NCBI GenBank assembly: GCA_007121055.1
Contig: SKMM01000215.1
Span: 1-10,701, forward strand
Length of the DNA: 10,701 nucleotides
Direction: 5' to 3'
Source of the DNA: Paracoccaceae bacterium
GTDB taxonomy: Bacteria; Pseudomonadota; Alphaproteobacteria; Rhodobacterales; Rhodobacteraceae
Shown here: in pieces, positions 6,693 to 10,701 of the stretch
Layout: every line of letters begins with the position of its first letter
How positions within the stretch are numbered: the first letter of the stretch is position 1
Notes under the pieces: generated by a model
Database searches by the model: none
The model's input: only the letters and a program-made list of their open reading frames with translations
Told to the model about the DNA's origin: nothing
Program-made: the position numbers and the translations under genes

Positions 6693-9362
6693 CTAGGTCT
6701 TCGGGAATTGCTTCCAGAACCCCTCCGTGCCGGACACGTCCGTCTTCACCCGCGTGTCCCCGCCCTGCCTCGGCTTTGCGTGCATGTGGGAGCCGTACTC
6801 GGTGTTCTTCTTCACCCCCGGGTGCTTGTGCACGACGAAGCGTCCGACCGGCACCGGCGGGGACCCGCTGGTGTGGATCTCGCAGGATCTTTCATCTGTC
6901 GGGGTCGAATCCGGCGTCCCGGGCAGGCGTTTCCAGCCGGATTGGCATTGCAGCGTCATCAGCCCATCCGCCAGATGCAGCGAGACCACCTTCAGCCAGG
7001 CCGTGAAGTCGCTCTGCGCCACGTCTTTCTTGCCGTTGGGCTTGACCCTCCCCAGAACCCCTCCGGACGCCTCGCCCAGCACGGCCAGCTTGAGCTGATT
7101 CAGCGTGCTGTTGCGGGGTGCCGCCTTCAGCCCGATCAACAGTTCGTCCCGGCTGAAGAAATGCGCTTGCGCATATTCGAGGAACGCCCGCATCACCTCC
7201 ACCGGGGCCCGGTCGAAGATCTCGGCCAAGGGCTCCAGCCGCGCCATCCCCGTCCCGAAAGCGTGCGGGCAGGCGCGCATCAGCGTCCATGTGTCCGGCA
7301 CCGACAGCCCGCCGAGGATCCGGCCCAGATCGGCGGCCCGCTCCGGCGCCTCCGCCAGCTTGAAGACGTTGAGGGCATCCGCCAGATCCCGGACCCTGGC
7401 CGGGTCCACGTTGCTGTCGTGCACCAGCACCCGAAGGCAGCCTGCCAGCTCCGGTGTCGCGAAGGCCCTCAGGCATGGCGGCCCCAGCGGCGCGAACATC
7501 CCGACCAGAAGCCCCGGCTCGATCGCCCCCAGCAGATGGCCCAGCGCCCGCGCCGGCAGGGCGTGCGACATCACATGCACGCGCAACACGTCCGACTCCC
7601 GGCAGGCCCTGATCAGACGCCGCGCCAGCCCCATGTCATCCCCGGCATGGGCCAGAATCGCGGCCGCGTCGGCATCGTTGGCGATGTCCGTCCCGGCGAA
7701 GAACGCCCGCGCCGTTTCGAAGGCCTCCTCGGCCCTGGCCTTTGCCGCCTTGGCATGTTTCGCCGCGCCCAGGTCGTCATCGCCCATGTACTTGTGGGCG
7801 TGCTTTTTCATTTGCTCGGCAAGGATTGCCTTGACCTTCGTCTTGTCGTCAGACTCCCAAGTCTGCCTTATGATCTTCCTCTGTTTTTTCGTCAGGTGCT
7901 TTTCGATCACCACGTCTTGGACGGCGTCCAGCGCCTTCTCCCGCCTCTTCTCGATCTCCGTCTCACCTTCGGCCTTGCGCGCCGCGTGGGCCGCGTCGCC
8001 CAGCGCCGCGGCCTTGTCGAACTGGTCCTGGCGGAAGGCGAACGGGGCGAGGGCGGCCGGGTTTCTGCCGGGCTTCGCCAGCACCGAAATTGCGCGTGCG
8101 CGCAGCGCATCGTCCTCGGCCAACGCCCTCGCCATGTCCATCAGCGGTTGCAGCCGGTCGGGGGTCAGCTGCGCGTCCTCACAGCCCGCCCCGCAGGCCT
8201 CGACCAGCAGAAGCGCCCGGGGCCCCACCCCCGCGACCTCCCGGATGCGCGCCAGAAGCAGCGGCGTGGGCGGGCGCCGACCGGGCAGGCAGATCAGCCG
8301 CACCAGCCGCGCCGCGTTCCCGTCCAGACCCTTTTCGAGCGCCTCCCGGCAGGGTCCGGTCAGGGCCTCGAACAGCCAAAGGTGCTCCTGCGCGCAGTCG
8401 CCCGCGCACCGCGCACTCTCCGGGGACAGGCCCGTGTCGCAGGCCCGCAGCGCCGCAACGCGATGAGCCGGGTGCAGGGCAAGGACGGCCTGCAGCACCT
8501 GCGGGCGCAGCGTGTTGTCGGCGACCTGCAGCCGGCACGCCTCATGGGCCAGCGCGCGCAGCGGCGCGCTGTTCCCGAGCGCCCGCAGCGCCGCCAGCAG
8601 CCCCGACGTGACGGGGCGGCCGAAATCCCGCACCACCGCGCGCAACACCGCCGCCGGCCGGTTGTCCAGCGCCAGCTCGGACGGCGCGGGCCCCAGCCGG
8701 CACAGCGCGCCGAACAGCGCCATGTCCGCCCCCGCCAGCCGCGCCGCCCCCTCCAGCACCTCGACGCCCAGCCCGCCAAACCCATGGCGCGCGATCTCGG
8801 CATGGTGCTCCGGCGCCAGCCCGGACTGTCGCCCCACCTCGATCGTCAGCACCTCCCGCGGCACCTGCTCGGCCGACCGCAGCCACCGGAAGGCCGTCTC
8901 GGCGGCCTTGAATGCCTCCAGGCGCAGCGAGATCTCTTGCGGCGTCAAACCGCCCGTCTTGTCCGGGTGAAGCCGAAGCGCCAGACGGCGGCGCAGAGTC
9001 ACCCGGTCCTGCTCGGACTTCGGCAGGAACAGGTCCAGATATTCCTTCTCCAGCGGGCTGCGCGGCTGCCCGCCGCCCTCCGACGGCCGGACCGCAACCG
9101 ACCGCTCCGCCCCCCGCTTGCCATCCGCCGGGGCCTCGTCCTCGGCGCCGTCGACCCGCTGGACCACCGCCCGGTCGGCCGCGGCCTGCAGCCGTTCCAG
9201 CTGCGTCACCGTTCGGCTGCGGGCCGCCAGCGCCTGCAACCCGTGGCCGCCGAACGCCCCTGATCCCGTCTGCAAGGGCGCTCTCCGCAGCGCGTCCAGC
9301 TGCGCGGGACCCCGGCGCGTCGGGGAAGCTCTGCTCGCCGTTGCCGTTTGATGGCCGCGCAT
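6693..9362 (-). CDS. J-domain protein with DUF4157/eCIS-type leader and unclassified HxH C-terminal domain
   Basis: I do not recognise the whole 889-residue protein. Residues 42-70 (LQALAARSR ... QLERLQAAADRAVVQR) resemble the leader of cargo proteins with DUF4157 and of contractile-injection (eCIS) effectors, where a pattern like LQALQRMAD...VVQR recurs. After a charged, disordered link, residues ~103-165 form a J-domain (EKEYLDLFLP, then LHPDK with HPD at 132-134, and a closing helix with FKAAETAFRWL), so it may recruit an Hsp70. Residues ~180-780 are Ala/Leu-rich helices, repeat-like in feel, interrupted by a Lys/Asp-rich block (~465-555). The last ~105 residues hold HKH (845-847) and HMH (859-861), perhaps a metal or nuclease site. 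There is no signal peptide or membrane segment. The start at 9362 has GGAGG at 9371-9375. No injection-system or immunity gene is adjacent. The gene is certain; the function is unknown. Confidence 0.88.
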   Translation of the reverse strand: MRGHQTATASRASPTRRGPAQLDALRRAPLQTGSGAFGGHGLQALAARSRTVTQLERLQAAADRAVVQRVDGAEDEAPADGKRGAERSVAVRPSEGGGQPRSPLEKEYLDLFLPKSEQDRVTLRRRLALRLHPDKTGGLTPQEISLRLEAFKAAETAFRWLRSAEQVPREVLTIEVGRQSGLAPEHHAEIARHGFGGLGVEVLEGAARLAGADMALFGALCRLGPAPSELALDNRPAAVLRAVVRDFGRPVTSGLLAALRALGNSAPLRALAHEACRLQVADNTLRPQVLQAVLALHPAHRVAALRACDTGLSPESARCAGDCAQEHLWLFEALTGPCREALEKGLDGNAARLVRLICLPGRRPPTPLLLARIREVAGVGPRALLLVEACGAGCEDAQLTPDRLQPLMDMARALAEDDALRARAISVLAKPGRNPAALAPFAFRQDQFDKAAALGDAAHAARKAEGETEIEKRREKALDAVQDVVIEKHLTKKQRKIIRQTWESDDKTKVKAILAEQMKKHAHKYMGDDDLGAAKHAKAAKARAEEAFETARAFFAGTDIANDADAAAILAHAGDDMGLARRLIRACRESDVLRVHVMSHALPARALGHLLGAIEPGLLVGMFAPLGPPCLRAFATPELAGCLRVLVHDSNVDPARVRDLADALNVFKLAEAPERAADLGRILGGLSVPDTWTLMRACPHAFGTGMARLEPLAEIFDRAPVEVMRAFLEYAQAHFFSRDELLIGLKAAPRNSTLNQLKLAVLGEASGGVLGRVKPNGKKDVAQSDFTAWLKVVSLHLADGLMTLQCQSGWKRLPGTPDSTPTDERSCEIHTSGSPPVPVGRFVVHKHPGVKKNTEYGSHMHAKPRQGGDTRVKTDVSGTEGFWKQFPKT

Positions 9363-9363
9363 C

Positions 9364-9382
9364 ACCCGCCCCTCCGGCGGGT
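9364..9382 (-). promoter_or_regulatory. Hairpin presenting the Shine-Dalgarno of the J-domain gene
   Basis: On the mRNA strand ACCCGCC and GGCGGGT form a perfect 7-bp stem whose 5-base loop is exactly GGAGG, the ribosome-binding site. One base later the ATG begins (9362-9360). The loop leaves the site exposed, but the stable stem abuts the start codon and should hinder ribosome seating. Control of translation by temperature, a protein or a helicase is conceivable. The pairing is directly visible; its function is inference. Confidence 0.5.
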
Positions 9383-9397
9383 CGGCCCCTGCGCGCC

Positions 9398-9416
9398 CGG
9401 CAGGCCGATCCTGCCG
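9398..9416 (-). promoter_or_regulatory. Second 7-bp inverted repeat in the J-domain gene leader
   Basis: CGGCAGG and CCTGCCG flank a 5-base centre (ATCGG on the mRNA strand). The element ends 15 bases before the ribosome-site hairpin and has the same 7-5-7 geometry. It may be a second leader hairpin or a DNA operator for a dimeric regulator. Confidence 0.35.
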
Positions 9417-9538
9417 CAACGCCGACGATGTGCCCGCGAATACAACCGAGGGTAGCGAAGCGCGCCCCCCCGATCCAGCCCTTTGTTGCGCCACCGGAAA
9501 GCGCCCGTATGCCGGGGCCGCCCGGACGCCCGCGCGTC

Positions 9539-9552
9539 CCGGTCGGGACCGG
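9539..9552 (-). terminator. Weak hairpin after the D-2-hydroxyacid dehydrogenase
   Basis: CCGGT and ACCGG form a 5-bp stem with a CGGG loop, beginning 9 bases beyond the stop codon of the dehydrogenase. There is no T run. It may aid termination before the next minus-strand gene; confidence is low. Confidence 0.22.
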
Positions 9553-9561
9553 CCGCGATTC

Positions 9562-10530
9562 TCAGGGCGTCAGCTTGCGGATCGGGGCGCCGGCCGCCCA
9601 GGCGTGGATGGCCTCGACCATCTGGCCATAGAACAGGGCGAAGGTCTGGCGGCTGACATAGCCCAGATGCGGGGTCAGCAGGAGCCGCCCCTCGCCGATC
9701 AGCTCCGCATCCACCAGCGGGTCGCCCGGCGGCAGCGGCTCGCGGTCGAACACGTCGAGCCCGGCGCGCGCGGGCCGCCCCGCCCGCAGCCCCGCCAGCA
9801 GGGCCGCGCTGTCCACCACCGGCCCGCGCGAGGTGTTGATCAGCGTCGCATCGGGCCGCATCGCCGCCAGCTCGGGCGCCGCAATCAGGCCACGGGTGGC
9901 CTCGGTCAGCAGCACATGGATCGAGACGACGTCCGACCGGCCCAGCAGATCGTGCAGCGTGGGGCAGGCCAGGACCCCATGCTCGGCCGCGCGCTCGGTC
10001 GTCAGCCGCGGTGACCAGGCGGCCACCTCCATCCCGAAGGCCCGGCCAAGTGCTGCGACCTGCGCGCCCACGCGCCCGAGCCCCACCAGCCCCAGCCGCA
10101 GCCCCGCAAGGTCGCGCCCCAGCGCCCCCTGCCAGCCGCCCGCGGCCAGCGCCTGCGCCTCGGGCAGGATGCGGCGTTCGAGGGCGAGGATCAGGCCCAT
10201 GGTCAGCTCGGGCGTCGGCGTGGGGCGCAGCTCGGTGCCGCACACGGTGATCCCGCGGGCGGCGGCGGCGGGCAGGTCGATGGACTGGTTGCGCAGGCCC
10301 GAGGTCACCACCAGCCGCAGCCGCGGCAGCCGCTCCAGCAGCGTGGCCGGCAGCGGCGTGCGCTCGCGCATGACGCACAGCACGTCGAAGGGCGCCAGCC
10401 GCTCCGCCAGCGCGTCTGGGTCGGTCAGCGTGTCGCCGAACACCGTGACCTCGCCCAGTCCGGACCAGTCGGCCAGCTCCAGCGCCGCGCCGGCATAATC
10501 GTCGAGGATCGCGATCCGGGGTGTCTCCAT
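9562..10530 (-). CDS. D-2-hydroxyacid dehydrogenase family protein (NAD(P)-dependent)
   Basis: This 322-residue cytoplasmic oxidoreductase interconverts a 2-keto acid and its D-2-hydroxy acid with NAD(H) or NADP(H). The nucleotide fold is marked by GLGRVG (residues 150-155). The catalytic set is complete: Arg235 in INTSRGPVVD, Glu264 in DVFDREPL, and His288 in LTPHLGY. Their spacing resembles that of phosphoglycerate dehydrogenase. The N-terminal catalytic-domain start (RIAILDDYAG) and CVMRERTPLP are typical of a subfamily often annotated only as '2-hydroxyacid dehydrogenase'; the true substrate is not readable. The protein lacks a C-terminal ACT domain, so it is not a full-length regulated SerA. 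The start at 10530 is supported by AAGGGAG at 10539-10545, eight bases upstream; longer in-frame starts would add disordered residues. It is followed by a 199-bp gap before the next minus-strand gene, so the two are probably not coupled. Confidence 0.93.
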   Translation of the reverse strand: METPRIAILDDYAGAALELADWSGLGEVTVFGDTLTDPDALAERLAPFDVLCVMRERTPLPATLLERLPRLRLVVTSGLRNQSIDLPAAAARGITVCGTELRPTPTPELTMGLILALERRILPEAQALAAGGWQGALGRDLAGLRLGLVGLGRVGAQVAALGRAFGMEVAAWSPRLTTERAAEHGVLACPTLHDLLGRSDVVSIHVLLTEATRGLIAAPELAAMRPDATLINTSRGPVVDSAALLAGLRAGRPARAGLDVFDREPLPPGDPLVDAELIGEGRLLLTPHLGYVSRQTFALFYGQMVEAIHAWAAGAPIRKLTP

Positions 10531-10603
10531 CGTCTCGTCTCCCTTGGCCGGGGATGCGGCCGGTTGCCGTGGGGGGCGGTCTTGTCCGGCGCCCCCGATG
10601 CCG

Positions 10604-10620
10604 GCGGGCGCTGCGCCCGC
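10604..10620. repeat. Perfect GC inverted repeat upstream of the dehydrogenase
   Basis: GCGGGCGC and GCGCCCGC flank a single T. It lies 74-90 bases upstream of the dehydrogenase start. It could be an operator or the terminator of a gene lying beyond the window edge. The rest of 10531-10701 shows no recognisable gene. Confidence 0.3.
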
Positions 10621-10701
10621 GGCGACCATGCCCCGCCCCACGCCCGTCCATGGCCAGGGTGCGGGGCCCGCAGCGCCCCTCAGCCCCTGCGCCGTGCTGC
10701 C

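Noticed and set aside
5152..6696. 514-codon frame overlapping chrA in another phase
   Set aside because: Pro/Arg/Gly-rich shadow. The chrA frame has both CHR motifs and membrane helices.
6708..9263. 851-codon plus-strand open frame opposite the J-domain gene
   Set aside because: Arg/Gln/Pro/Leu-rich shadow with no domain. The minus strand has a good ribosome site, a leader and an HPD J-domain. Both frames being open is expected at this GC content.
6693..9362. A canonical DnaJ chaperone
   Set aside because: Only the J-domain is shared. There is no Gly/Phe linker, no Cys zinc repeats and no DnaJ C-terminal domain. The J-domain is not at the N-terminus, and the protein is more than twice the usual length.

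Overview
This window is very GC-rich (roughly 70% by eye, with strong G/C preference at third codon positions). Its gene content fits a free-living alphaproteobacterium, most likely of the Rhodobacterales type. That placement is inferred from composition and protein flavour; no rRNA or other marker gene is present.

Layout. (1) Positions 73-4496 (+) hold a tight five-gene operon: a periplasmic substrate-binding protein, an ABC permease, an ABC ATPase, a Ni-type guanidine hydrolase (GdmH-like ureohydrolase) and a small histidine-rich protein. Junctions are 4 nt, a 4-nt overlap, 49 nt and 1 nt. (2) Positions 4497-5308 are an ~0.8 kb stretch with no convincing gene. It contains two adjacent GC hairpins and, near its end, a TTGACA box overlapping an inverted repeat. 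(3) Positions 5309-6676 (+) encode a two-domain chromate efflux protein, ChrA. (4) Positions 6693-9362 (-), convergent with chrA and only 16 bp from it, encode an 889-residue protein. It combines a short leader resembling those of DUF4157/eCIS-type cargo proteins, a J-domain with an intact HPD motif, a long helical middle, and an unclassified C-terminal domain with two HxH motifs. (5) Positions 9562-10530 (-) encode a D-2-hydroxyacid dehydrogenase.

How the genes work together. The operon reads as import of guanidine (often annotated as urea/urea-carboxylase-associated transport) followed by hydrolysis to urea and ammonia. No urea carboxylase, allophanate hydrolase, urease or HypA/HypB-like nickel chaperone gene is in the window. 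The histidine-rich fifth gene is therefore the natural local candidate for metal delivery to the hydrolase. ChrA and the dehydrogenase look like unrelated single genes.

The most unusual items are the orphan J-domain protein, its 5' leader (a 7-bp hairpin that places the Shine-Dalgarno in its loop), and the histidine-rich partner of the guanidine hydrolase.
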